Part shown: positions 40,454-48,462 of the stretch, piece by piece
How positions within the stretch are numbered: the first letter of the stretch is position 1
Layout of the letters: every line of letters starts with the position of its first letter
Assembly: GCA_013697245.1 (NCBI GenBank)
Contig: JACCXH010000022.1
Span: forward strand, 46,308-110,307
Length of the DNA stretch: 64,000 nucleotides
Direction: 5' to 3'
Source: Bacteroidota bacterium
GTDB taxonomy: Bacteria > Bacteroidota > Bacteroidia > B-17B0 > Aurantibacillaceae
Notes under the pieces: generated by a model
Database searches by the model: none
Told to the model about the DNA's origin: nothing
What the model saw: only the letters and a program-made list of their open reading frames with translations
Made by a program: the position numbers and the translations under genes

Positions 40454-40557
40454 TCCTGTAAAATTAGGCTATTTAAAAACGATTAAAAAACCACTTATAC
40501 TATTATTGACAAAAGATGCAGGACAAATGACTCAAGACTAATGAGTAATTTCGGATC

Positions 40558-41226
40558 ATGAGTTTTTACCGACGTATTAAATATTTTCTGGTTCATACTT
40601 TAAAGCACAGTAATAAAGTTGCGCAAGAGTTAATTGATAAGGGCCATGTAGAAGTTAACGGTTTAACCATTGCGGAAAATTGCATCCTCTATGCTAATTC
40701 AGAAATAAAAGTGAATGGTATTATTGAGCAGGAAAAAAAAGAATTTGTGTATTTAAAATTTCACAAGCCCGCTGGATATGAAAGTACACTCAATAAAAAT
40801 ATAGCTCAAAACCTTTCCGCTTTTTTTGCACATCATAACGAACTTTTTATTGCCGGCAGGCTTGATAAACAATCGGAAGGCTTATTGATATTAAGCAATG
40901 ATGGAAAATGGGTAGAAGAATTATGTAACCCAAAATTTGAAAAAGAAAAAGAATACTTGGTAGAGTTGGATAAGCCAATTACGACCTTGTTTGTTACTAG
41001 TTTTATGAATGGCGTTGAGATCGACGCCTACCTGACAAAAAAATGTTTTTGCGAGAAGATAAATGAAACAACTATTAAAGTGATATTAACGGAGGGTAAG
41101 AACAGGCAGATTCGTAAAATGTGTAAAGTATTAGGTTACAATGTCTTGAAATTGAAAAGAACAAGGGTTTCTAACTTTTTACTAACTGATCTGCAGTTAG
41201 GTAAGATTGAGTTTATAAAAATTTAA
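40558..41226 (+). CDS. RsuA/RluB/RluF-family pseudouridine synthase
   Basis: 222 residues: an N-terminal S4 RNA-binding domain (about 1-55: RIKYFLVHTLKHSNKVAQELIDKGHVEVNG) and a catalytic domain with ELFIAGRLDKQSEGLLILSND (Asp in GRLDxxSxGL), KEYLVELDKP, and LTEGKNRQIRKMCKVLGYNVLKLKRTR. The motif set fits RluE/RluF-like rRNA enzymes. A near-consensus -7 box (TAATTTCG) sits 4 nt before its ATG, preceded by an AAAGATGCAGGAC-type A-rich stretch also seen upstream of pfkA. Confidence 0.92.
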   Translation: MSFYRRIKYFLVHTLKHSNKVAQELIDKGHVEVNGLTIAENCILYANSEIKVNGIIEQEKKEFVYLKFHKPAGYESTLNKNIAQNLSAFFAHHNELFIAGRLDKQSEGLLILSNDGKWVEELCNPKFEKEKEYLVELDKPITTLFVTSFMNGVEIDAYLTKKCFCEKINETTIKVILTEGKNRQIRKMCKVLGYNVLKLKRTRVSNFLLTDLQLGKIEFIKI

Positions 41227-41230
41227 CAAT

Positions 41231-41267
41231 TTAATGTTATAACATTAAATGTTACAACATATATTTG
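41231..41267. promoter_or_regulatory. yceI promoter with tandem MarR-type operators
   Basis: TTAATGTTATAACATTAA (41231-41248) is a perfect 18-bp palindrome; ATGTTACAACAT (41249-41260) is a second, imperfect one with the same ATGTT/AACAT arms. TATATTTG (41260-41267) is the -7 box, 27 nt before the ATG. The operators cover the -33 region, so a bound dimer would block transcription. The likely ligand is the MarR protein encoded downstream. Confidence 0.7.
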
Positions 41268-41294
41268 TACTCTAAAATTTTAAAACATAAACCT

Positions 41295-41897
41295 ATGAAA
41301 AATTTATTTACAACCGCTGCAGCATCTTTAATTATGATGTCGGCAGCTAACGCTCAAGTTAACTGGAAAGTTGACGCATCACATTCTAAGCTTGGTTTTT
41401 CTGTTACCCACATGATGGTTAGCGAAACCGAAGGGAAATTTAAAGTTTACGAAGGAAAAGCAAATTCTAAAACAGAGATGGATTTTACCGACGCTAAAAT
41501 TGATTTTTCTGCAGATGTAAATTCAATAAATACCGAAGATGACAAACGTGATGGACATTTAAAAAGCCCCGATTTTTTTGATGCTGAAAAATTCCCAAAA
41601 ATAACTTTTGTAAGTACAAGCATGAAACCAAATGCAAAATTAGGAAAAACTGCTTATACTTTAACAGGTGATCTTACTATGCATGGAGTAACTAAAAAAG
41701 TAACATTTACTGCAATTGGCGCGGCAAAAGTGGTTAAAGATCCTTACGGAAATTTAAAAAATGGTTTTAAAGTTGTTGGTACAATTAATCGTAAAGATTT
41801 TGGCTTAAGTTGGAATGCTGCCTTAGAAGCTGGTGGTGTTGCAGTAAGCGAAGAAGTGAAAATTGATCTTAATATCGAATTAAATAAAGAAAAATAA
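41295..41897 (+). CDS. YceI family exported protein
   Basis: 200 residues from ATG 41295, chosen because it begins a signal peptide (LFTTAAASLIMMSAANAQ). Mature YceI lipocalin-like domain: NWKVDASHSKLGFSVTHMMVSETEGKFKVYEGKA, DAKIDFSADVNSINTEDDKRDGHLKSPDFFDAEKFPKITFVST, YTLTGDLTMHGVTKKVTF, RKDFGLSWNAALEAGGVAVSEEVKIDL. YceI proteins bind isoprenoid-like lipids in the periplasm and respond to stress. MarR-type operators precede it, and a terminator separates it from marR. Confidence 0.95.
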   Translation: MKNLFTTAAASLIMMSAANAQVNWKVDASHSKLGFSVTHMMVSETEGKFKVYEGKANSKTEMDFTDAKIDFSADVNSINTEDDKRDGHLKSPDFFDAEKFPKITFVSTSMKPNAKLGKTAYTLTGDLTMHGVTKKVTFTAIGAAKVVKDPYGNLKNGFKVVGTINRKDFGLSWNAALEAGGVAVSEEVKIDLNIELNKEK

Positions 41898-41908
41898 TTA
41901 CCTAAATT

Positions 41909-41942
41909 AGCTCCCGGTTTTTTCCATTCCGGGAGCTTTTTT
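41909..41942 (+). terminator. Terminator/attenuator between yceI and marR
   Basis: AGCTCCCGG (41909-41917), 11-nt loop, CCGGGAGCT (41929-41937) and a T-run to 41942. The marR ATG follows 5 nt later, so marR must rely on readthrough or its own internal promoter. Confidence 0.85.
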
Positions 41943-41946
41943 AAAC

Positions 41947-42399
41947 ATGTTATTAGAAGACGAAATACAGCAAAGTTCATTTAAAACGCCTCAGCAAAAA
42001 TTGGCTATAAATCTTCTTTATACTACAAATTGGCTAAGCAATCATTACGATAAATTTTTTAAAGGCTTAGATCTTACTACCCAACAATATAATGTTCTCC
42101 GCATTTTACGCGGCCAACATCCTAACCCATGCTCTTTAAAATGCATTAAAGAAAGAATGCTTGATAAGATGAGCGATACCTCGCGGATTTTAGACAAACT
42201 TGTGGTTAAAGGTTATGCTGTGCGTAACGAATGCCCCAATGATAGAAGAAGTGTTAATATACTTATTTCGGATGCAGGCCTTAGTTTGCTAAAAGAACTT
42301 GATTTTATTGATGATGCCACTAAAGACATTTTCAAAAGTTTAACCACCCAACAGATTGAAACTCTTAATGGTTTATTAGACGATCTGAGAGGTAAATGA
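41947..42399 (+). CDS. MarR family transcriptional regulator
   Basis: 150 residues. Winged helix-turn-helix: LTTQQYNVLRILRGQHPNPCSLKCIKERMLDKMSDTSRILDKLVVKGYAVRNECPNDRRSVNILISDAGLSLL, including the DRR wing motif. N- and C-terminal helices form the dimer interface. It probably represses yceI, and perhaps itself, through the ATGTT/AACAT sites at 41231-41260. A strong terminator ends five bases before its start codon, an arrangement that would keep its level low. Confidence 0.92.
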   Translation: MLLEDEIQQSSFKTPQQKLAINLLYTTNWLSNHYDKFFKGLDLTTQQYNVLRILRGQHPNPCSLKCIKERMLDKMSDTSRILDKLVVKGYAVRNECPNDRRSVNILISDAGLSLLKELDFIDDATKDIFKSLTTQQIETLNGLLDDLRGK

Positions 42400-42539
42400 T
42401 AATTGTTAAGATCTGTTTAAAACCATTACTTAAGCAGTTTTTTAGGCCTTTTTTCGTCCCTTTGAGTAAACCCATAGTTTTTAACCACCAATGGTAGATT
42501 CTATTTATTTAAAAACCTCAACATCTTGATAAATTGATT

Positions 42540-42547
42540 TATTTTTG
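42540..42547 (+). promoter_or_regulatory. -7 element of the Ig/PKD protein gene
   Basis: TATTTTTG, exact TAnnTTTG match, then AGT and the ATG at 42551. An in-frame TTG at 42545 is part of this box. No clear -33 box. Confidence 0.5.
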
Positions 42548-42550
42548 AGT

Positions 42551-45250
42551 ATGTTAAGACAACTCTTATTTTCTTTTTTATTTTTAGCATCTGTTTCCAA
42601 TTTTTATAGCCAGACCAACTCTACTTGTGCTAACCCACAACCTTTTTGCACAGGGCAAACCATGCAGTTTCCGGCAGGTGTAAACTCGGGTAATGCGCAA
42701 GCCGGGCCAAATTATGGCTGTTTAGGCTCGCAACCAAACCCTGCCTGGTTCTATTTTCAAATGGGTACAAGTGGCCCTGTGTCTATTTCAATGTCTGCAG
42801 CAAACGATATCGATTTTATTTGCTGGGGGCCATTTCCAACATTAAATGGTAACTGCGGTAATTTAACAGCTGGCAATACCGTTGATTGTAGTTATTCTGG
42901 TTCCGCTACAGAAACCTGCGTAATTGCAAATGCGGTGGCGGGGCAATTTTATTTATTACTGATCACCAATTTTTCAAATGCTAATCAACCTATTACATTT
43001 ACGCAAAATAATGCAAATACTCCGGGTGCGGGTCAAACCAACTGCGGCGTATTATGCAGTATGACGGTTGCAGCAACAAGTTCGCTTTGTGCCGGCCAAA
43101 CAGGCACGCTTTCGGTAACAACAGGCACTAGCATTGTGAGTGTGGCATGGAACGGCCCCGGTGGTTTTAACTCAAGTTCTTTTACGCCAAATATCCCTAA
43201 TATGACGGTGGGAGGAAGCTTTACCTGTATTGGAACAACTACCGGTACAAATCCTGCTACCAATACTTGTGCTGTAACTGCAAGTATTAACGTAGTGCAA
43301 AACCCAACCACTACCGCTGCGAATAACGGACCCATATGTGCCGGTGCCACTGCCAGCCTAACCGGTGGCGGTGCTACAACCTATGCCTGGTTGGGCCCGG
43401 GAGGTTTTATTTCAAACATTGCTAACCCATCCATACCGGGTGCTCAGCCTGTTAACGCCGGTGTGTACACCGTTTTAGGCTCAGCCGGTGGCTGCACATC
43501 CACGGCATCAACTACTTTACAAGTAAACGCCAATCCAACAGTAACAGCCGCTAATTCGGGAAGTTATTGCGCTGGGCAAAGTTTTAATTTAACTGCAGGT
43601 GGCGCCGCGAGTTATACCTGGAGCGGTCCTAACGGTTATTCTTCTAATGTGCCCAATCCAAACTTTAATAATATTGCTCCTAATTTAAGCGGTACCTACA
43701 ATTTAATTGGCGCTACCGGCGGCTGCACAGCAACAGCAAGCACAGCGTTGGTAGTTAATCCATTACCTGCAATAGTTGCAGTTACATCCGGCAATGTATG
43801 CGAAAATTTTAGCGTAACACTAAGTGCGATAGGCGGTACTTCGTTTGTCTGGACTGGGCCTAACGGTTTTGTTTCTTTCCAGCAAAACCCTCAAATTGTT
43901 TCTGCAATTCCTGCAAATACAGGAGTTTATACTGTTGTAGGCACTAATATGAATGGATGCGTAAATTCCGCAACCGTTGCCGAAGTCGTTTTCGCAAAAC
44001 CTATAATTACCGTTTTAGGTTCAAATGCCTGTATGAACGATCAGTTAATGCCAACTGTCAATGGTGGTTCTACTTACCAGTGGACAGGCCCTAACGGTTT
44101 CTCATCGGCACAACAAAACCCAATTATCAATAACGTTTCGCTTGCTAATGCAGGAGCTTATAATGTAACTGTAACATCGGCTGCAGGCTGCGTTTCAAAT
44201 GGCACAGTGTTTTGCAATGTTTACAATAAACCTGTAGTCAATTTTACAGGTAATACAGAAGCCTGTAAAGGCGATCTGTTCTCATTCTCGGGCAGCGGCG
44301 CAATTAGTTATAAGTGGTTAGGTACTTTTGGTATTGCTGCACTTGGGCCTCAGTTCTCTATCTCATCTGTTTCAAATAGTTTACAAACTACTTATACGCT
44401 TGTAGGTTCTGATGGGAATGGCTGCTTTAATAGTGTTGTTATTACCCCTATTGTATTAGGCTTACCTTATGGAACAGTATCTTCAGATAAAGCGGGTGGT
44501 TGCGTTCCATTTTGCACAAAATTCAATTTCCAAAAAGGTTCCCCTATTATCACCAATGTTAACTGGAGTTTTAGTAATGGTAATACATTTGCCGATTCTT
44601 CAAACGTGACACAATGTTTTACAACAGCAGGAACTCATACTGTAAATATTAATTTAGTAGATTCAAAAGGCTGTAAAGGCAAATCAACTGCTACTGTTGA
44701 AGGTTATCCAATTCCACATGCGGAATTTTCTTACACACCCGATTCTCCAAATGAAAATGATAATACCGTTACATTTACTGATGAAACAGGCAATGCATCT
44801 ATTGTAAATTGGTTTTGGGATTTTTATAGTACAGGAAAAGACACTTCTAATAAAAGTAATCCAACTTACACTTTCCCTGAGATAGGAAATTATTTTGTGT
44901 ACATGAAAGTTACCAGCAACCATGGTTGCGTTGATAGTATCGTTAAAAAATTAACTGTAGTTGAAGACGTAACTTTCTTTATTCCAAACTCATTTACACC
45001 AAACGGTGATGGCAACAATGAAGTGTTTTTACCAAAAGCTGTTGGTATAAAAAAATACAGAATGGATATTTTCGATCGTTGGGGTCAGTTAGTTTATACC
45101 ACTACAGATATATTGCAAGGCTGGGATGGTAAATCTAAAAAAGGTGGCGATATTTTACCGCAGGATGTTTATGTTTATAAAATTTCGGTAAGTAACAGCA
45201 ATAGCTCAAAACCAAAAACTTATACAGGGCATGTTACTTTAATGAAATAG
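42551..45250 (+). CDS. Large secreted Ig/PKD-repeat protein with T9SS type B sorting domain
   Basis: 899 residues from ATG 42551. Signal peptide (LFSFLFLASVSNFYSQ), an N-terminal Cys-containing jelly-roll-like domain (about 22-155), at least four Ig-like units of about 77 residues each bearing a W-x-GPNGFxS motif and ending G.YTVVG, two PKD-type segments (about 690-820: CTKFNFQKGSP ... WSFSNGNTF; FTDETGNASIVNWFWDFYS), and a C-terminal CHU_C domain: FIPNSFTPNGDGNNEVFLPKAV, YRMDIFDRWGQLVY, GWDGKSKKGGDILPQDVYVYKI. It should be exported by T9SS and attached to the surface as an adhesin-like filament. Ligand unknown. Confidence 0.93.
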   Translation: MLRQLLFSFLFLASVSNFYSQTNSTCANPQPFCTGQTMQFPAGVNSGNAQAGPNYGCLGSQPNPAWFYFQMGTSGPVSISMSAANDIDFICWGPFPTLNGNCGNLTAGNTVDCSYSGSATETCVIANAVAGQFYLLLITNFSNANQPITFTQNNANTPGAGQTNCGVLCSMTVAATSSLCAGQTGTLSVTTGTSIVSVAWNGPGGFNSSSFTPNIPNMTVGGSFTCIGTTTGTNPATNTCAVTASINVVQNPTTTAANNGPICAGATASLTGGGATTYAWLGPGGFISNIANPSIPGAQPVNAGVYTVLGSAGGCTSTASTTLQVNANPTVTAANSGSYCAGQSFNLTAGGAASYTWSGPNGYSSNVPNPNFNNIAPNLSGTYNLIGATGGCTATASTALVVNPLPAIVAVTSGNVCENFSVTLSAIGGTSFVWTGPNGFVSFQQNPQIVSAIPANTGVYTVVGTNMNGCVNSATVAEVVFAKPIITVLGSNACMNDQLMPTVNGGSTYQWTGPNGFSSAQQNPIINNVSLANAGAYNVTVTSAAGCVSNGTVFCNVYNKPVVNFTGNTEACKGDLFSFSGSGAISYKWLGTFGIAALGPQFSISSVSNSLQTTYTLVGSDGNGCFNSVVITPIVLGLPYGTVSSDKAGGCVPFCTKFNFQKGSPIITNVNWSFSNGNTFADSSNVTQCFTTAGTHTVNINLVDSKGCKGKSTATVEGYPIPHAEFSYTPDSPNENDNTVTFTDETGNASIVNWFWDFYSTGKDTSNKSNPTYTFPEIGNYFVYMKVTSNHGCVDSIVKKLTVVEDVTFFIPNSFTPNGDGNNEVFLPKAVGIKKYRMDIFDRWGQLVYTTTDILQGWDGKSKKGGDILPQDVYVYKISVSNSNSSKPKTYTGHVTLMK

Positions 45251-45273
45251 GCCAAATAGTTTTAAATTATTGC

Positions 45274-45281
45274 TATTTTTG
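45274..45281 (+). promoter_or_regulatory. -7 element of the GT39/methyltransferase operon
   Basis: TATTTTTG followed by GGGTCT and the ATG at 45288. Exact TAnnTTTG; no clear -33 element. Confidence 0.5.
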
Positions 45282-45287
45282 GGGTCT

Positions 45288-46970
45288 ATGAACAAGGATA
45301 AAAAAGTAGCAATACCTTTAATTAAAAATCCGAAAACGGTTTACGAAAAGTTTGAGAATTGGGCTTCAAAGAACGATACCAAAATTTTCTATAGCTTAAC
45401 TGCACTTTGCCTTCTTTTATCTTTCATTTCTTTTAATGCACGTATTAGCGAAGCCCATGATGACGCCCTTTATTTAGAAGGAGGCTGGCGTTATGTGAAT
45501 GAATTCCCTACTTATTTCTACACACAAAATGCGCCCCTATACCCCATGTTTTTGGGTTTATTGGTAAAACTATTCGGCTTTAAGCTTATTCTTTTTAAGC
45601 TCTTCTCTGTTCTATTTACAGTTGTTGGTTTTGTTCTTTTTTATAAAGCTTTAAAAGGAAGGATCCCGGCTATAGTTTTTATTCCGGTAGCTATTTTCCA
45701 GGCAGCTAATCATTTAATTATTTATTATGCCAGCATGACCTTTACCGAGGCCATTTATTTTTTCTTACAAGGCATGTTCTTTTTTTATGCTGTAAAAATT
45801 ATCGATACAGTAAATAAAGATGGTGCTCAATTAAAACCTCAACTAAAATTATGGTTATTGTTTGGTTTGAGCATGTTCTTAATAAGCACCTGCAAAAGCT
45901 CAGCCGTTGTAGTGGTTCCGGCTGTATTATTATTTTTTGCATTTGAAAAGAACTGGAAAGCTGCCGGCTTTTCATTGGGAAGCTTCTTAGTATTTAAAGT
46001 TATTTATGAAGGTCTTGTAAGAATTGTTTGGAGCGCACAAAATCAATTCTCAGGTCAAAGCAAGATCTTATTACAAAAAGATCCTTACAACAAAGCCCTG
46101 GGAGATGAAGATTTTGGCGGGTTCATCCAACGCTTTATTGATAATTGCAATCTGGGCTTAAGCAAACGTTTTTACCAACTTCTTGGCTGGAGAGATGAGA
46201 ATAATACCGATGTGTATGGATTTTTAACACTGGTAACAGTTGCCATTATTATCATTGGTTTCTGGAAATTCTTTAAACAAAAAAATAAAGTGATGTTGTT
46301 GTTTGCTTTGTTTACAGGCGCACAAATAATTTTATCGTACTTCATTCTACAAACCCGGTGGGATCAGCCGCGTATTACTTTGATATGCATGCCGGTTTTG
46401 CTTATTTTAATCTTATATGCTTTCTATTCCTTTACCAATAAGCCCGGTAGCATGGGGCAAATGATCTATATTGTTTTAGCGGTTTTAATGATGGGCTCGG
46501 TTTGTATCTCATCTTTTAAAAGAGGATTTAAAAATATTCCTATTGTACAAAAGAATTTAAAAGGCGATAGGTATTATGGTTATACACCCGACTGGCAAAA
46601 TTTTTTAAAGGCCAGCGAGTGGTGCGCCGATAGTTTAAGTAAAGAATCGTTAGTGGCCAGCCGTAAAGCACCAATGAGTTTTGTATATGGAAAAGGAAAA
46701 AAATTCTTTCCAATTTATAGCGTTATTAAAAAAGATAGTTTAACCGAACAGTCAAATCCGGACAGCGCTTTAGCCTTCTTCCAAAAAAATAAAGTTACCC
46801 ATGTTATTTTAGCCAGTCTGCGTTTAGATCCGAATAACGCCAGCGCCGGTTTTATAAATACGGTACATAATATTTTTGCGCCTATCGGGCAAAAATATCC
46901 TGAAAAATTAAAGTTGGTGCATACCGAAGGTGCATTTGAGCAGGCGTATATTTACGAGATAAAATATTAA
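45288..46970 (+). CDS. ArnT/PMT-like glycosyltransferase family 39 membrane protein
   Basis: 560 residues from ATG 45288; an in-frame TTG at 45270 precedes the -7 box. About eleven transmembrane helices. The first periplasmic loop has RISEAHDDALYLEGGWRYV with the acidic DD typical of GT-C enzymes, followed by TQNAPLYPMFLGLLVKLFG. A C-terminal soluble domain of ~130 residues (WQNFLKASEWCADSLSKESL ... VTHVILASLRLDP) completes the protein. GT-C enzymes transfer sugars from polyprenyl-phosphate donors, consistent with the DPM-like GT2 domain encoded later in the operon. First of four genes with gaps of 3 nt or less. Confidence 0.85.
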   Translation: MNKDKKVAIPLIKNPKTVYEKFENWASKNDTKIFYSLTALCLLLSFISFNARISEAHDDALYLEGGWRYVNEFPTYFYTQNAPLYPMFLGLLVKLFGFKLILFKLFSVLFTVVGFVLFYKALKGRIPAIVFIPVAIFQAANHLIIYYASMTFTEAIYFFLQGMFFFYAVKIIDTVNKDGAQLKPQLKLWLLFGLSMFLISTCKSSAVVVVPAVLLFFAFEKNWKAAGFSLGSFLVFKVIYEGLVRIVWSAQNQFSGQSKILLQKDPYNKALGDEDFGGFIQRFIDNCNLGLSKRFYQLLGWRDENNTDVYGFLTLVTVAIIIIGFWKFFKQKNKVMLLFALFTGAQIILSYFILQTRWDQPRITLICMPVLLILILYAFYSFTNKPGSMGQMIYIVLAVLMMGSVCISSFKRGFKNIPIVQKNLKGDRYYGYTPDWQNFLKASEWCADSLSKESLVASRKAPMSFVYGKGKKFFPIYSVIKKDSLTEQSNPDSALAFFQKNKVTHVILASLRLDPNNASAGFINTVHNIFAPIGQKYPEKLKLVHTEGAFEQAYIYEIKY

Positions 46971-46973
46971 GGC

Positions 46974-47717
46974 ATGTCTTTTAGTATAAAACTTGGAAAT
47001 TTTCTTTACAAAAATGCATTTGGTTTATATAAGCCCATGTATCAACTTTTTAAAAATAAACAAGACGCTTTTGAGATAGAGCTTTTAAAAAAGCACATTC
47101 AAAAAAACGATGTGGTGCTGGATATCGGGGCCAATATAGGTTTCTACGCCACTATTCTTTCTAACATAGTTGGTGAAAATGGCTTAGTTCATTGTTTTGA
47201 ACCTGATACAAAGAACTTTGAACATCTAAAAAGCACTACTGCAAATTTTAAGAACATTAAAATAAATAACAAAGCTGTTGGCCCAAGAACCGAAAAATTA
47301 AAGATCTATACTTCAAAAAATTTAAATGTAGATCACCGAACTTATAAACCGGAAGAATACGATAAAGAAATTGAAATTGATGCCGTAAGTATTGATGATC
47401 ATTTATCTGCTAACTCCAAAGTTGATCTTATTAAAATGGATATACAGGGCTTTGAAATGCAAGCTATACAAGGCATGCAAAACATCCTCGAAAAAAATAA
47501 AGAAATAAAATTAATTTCTGAGTTTTGGCCTTACGGTTTAAAAAAAGCCGGAAGCTCTGTAACCGATTATTTTAATTTTTTAGTTAACAAAGGTTTTACC
47601 TGTTATTTACTGGAAAAAAATTCTTTATTAAAATTAACTGCAGAGAAAGTGAAATCACTAGAGCCATTAGGCGAAGAACATTACTTTAATATTTTTGCTA
47701 CGCGAACAAATGTTTAA
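46974..47717 (+). CDS. FkbM family methyltransferase
   Basis: 247 residues. SAM-binding motif VVLDIGANIGFYATILSNIVGENGLVHCFEPDTKNFEHL (motif I DIGANIG), IDAVSIDDHL, VDLIKMDIQGFEMQAIQGMQNIL (the FkbM MDIQGxE signature), and LISEFWPYGLKKAG. FkbM proteins O-methylate sugars or other hydroxyls. In this operon the substrate is likely a glycan. It overlaps the following gene by 8 nt. Confidence 0.93.
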   Translation: MSFSIKLGNFLYKNAFGLYKPMYQLFKNKQDAFEIELLKKHIQKNDVVLDIGANIGFYATILSNIVGENGLVHCFEPDTKNFEHLKSTTANFKNIKINNKAVGPRTEKLKIYTSKNLNVDHRTYKPEEYDKEIEIDAVSIDDHLSANSKVDLIKMDIQGFEMQAIQGMQNILEKNKEIKLISEFWPYGLKKAGSSVTDYFNFLVNKGFTCYLLEKNSLLKLTAEKVKSLEPLGEEHYFNIFATRTNV

Positions 47718-48462
47718 AAAGTATACCATACCTTTTGATCTTGATGACCCTAAAGCAACTTTAGCGCACAAAGATATTATTTTGCAAAAACCTTTTTTAA
47801 AACAATTGTATAAGGATTGGTACGACGTATTTATCAAAAAATCGCACGAAATAAAAAATGGTAAATACCTTGAAATAGGCTCTGGTGGAGGCTTTTTAAA
47901 GGAGGTGTTTCCTGAAGTTATGACGAGCGATATTTTAGCCTTGCCAAATGTGGATATGGTTTTTAGCGCAGAAGAAATGCCTTTTAAAGAAAATGAATTG
48001 GCAAGTATTGTAATGCTGAATGTATTTCACCACATTCCAAAACCGCATTTGTTCTTAAAAGAAGCACAACGTACTTTAGTTAAAGGCGGGAAGATCATTA
48101 TGACCGAACCTGCCAACAGCGCGCTTGGAAGATTCATCTACAAACGTTTTCATCACGAACCTTTTGATGAGAATGGGCAAAGAGAAATAAAGGCTGGTAA
48201 CCCTTTATCAAATAGTAACCAGGCCTTGCCATATATTTATTTTGAACGCGATATGGATCTTTTTAAAAAAGATTTCCCGAAATTAAAGATCAATTCTATA
48301 AAATACCATTCGCCTTTTTCATATATAATTAGCGGCGGTGTTTCAAGAAGTGCTATGCTTCCGTTTTTTATGTATAATTTCGTAAAAGCAATAGAATGGT
48401 TATTTTCACCATTATCCAAACAGTTTGGTTTATTTTGTACTATTGAAGTCGAAAAAATTTAA
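47710..48462 (+). CDS. Class I SAM-dependent methyltransferase
   Basis: 250 residues from ATG 47710, which lies inside the end of the FkbM gene (8-nt overlap). GKYLEIGSGGGFLKEVFPEVMTSDI is motif I; VDMVFSAEEMPFKENELASIVMLNVFHHIPKPHLFLKEAQRTLVKGGKIIMTEPA is the Methyltransf_11 core. Substrate unknown, probably a lipid-linked intermediate given the operon. The stop is directly followed by the GTG of the fusion gene. Confidence 0.9.
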   Translation: MFKKYTIPFDLDDPKATLAHKDIILQKPFLKQLYKDWYDVFIKKSHEIKNGKYLEIGSGGGFLKEVFPEVMTSDILALPNVDMVFSAEEMPFKENELASIVMLNVFHHIPKPHLFLKEAQRTLVKGGKIIMTEPANSALGRFIYKRFHHEPFDENGQREIKAGNPLSNSNQALPYIYFERDMDLFKKDFPKLKINSIKYHSPFSYIISGGVSRSAMLPFFMYNFVKAIEWLFSPLSKQFGLFCTIEVEKI

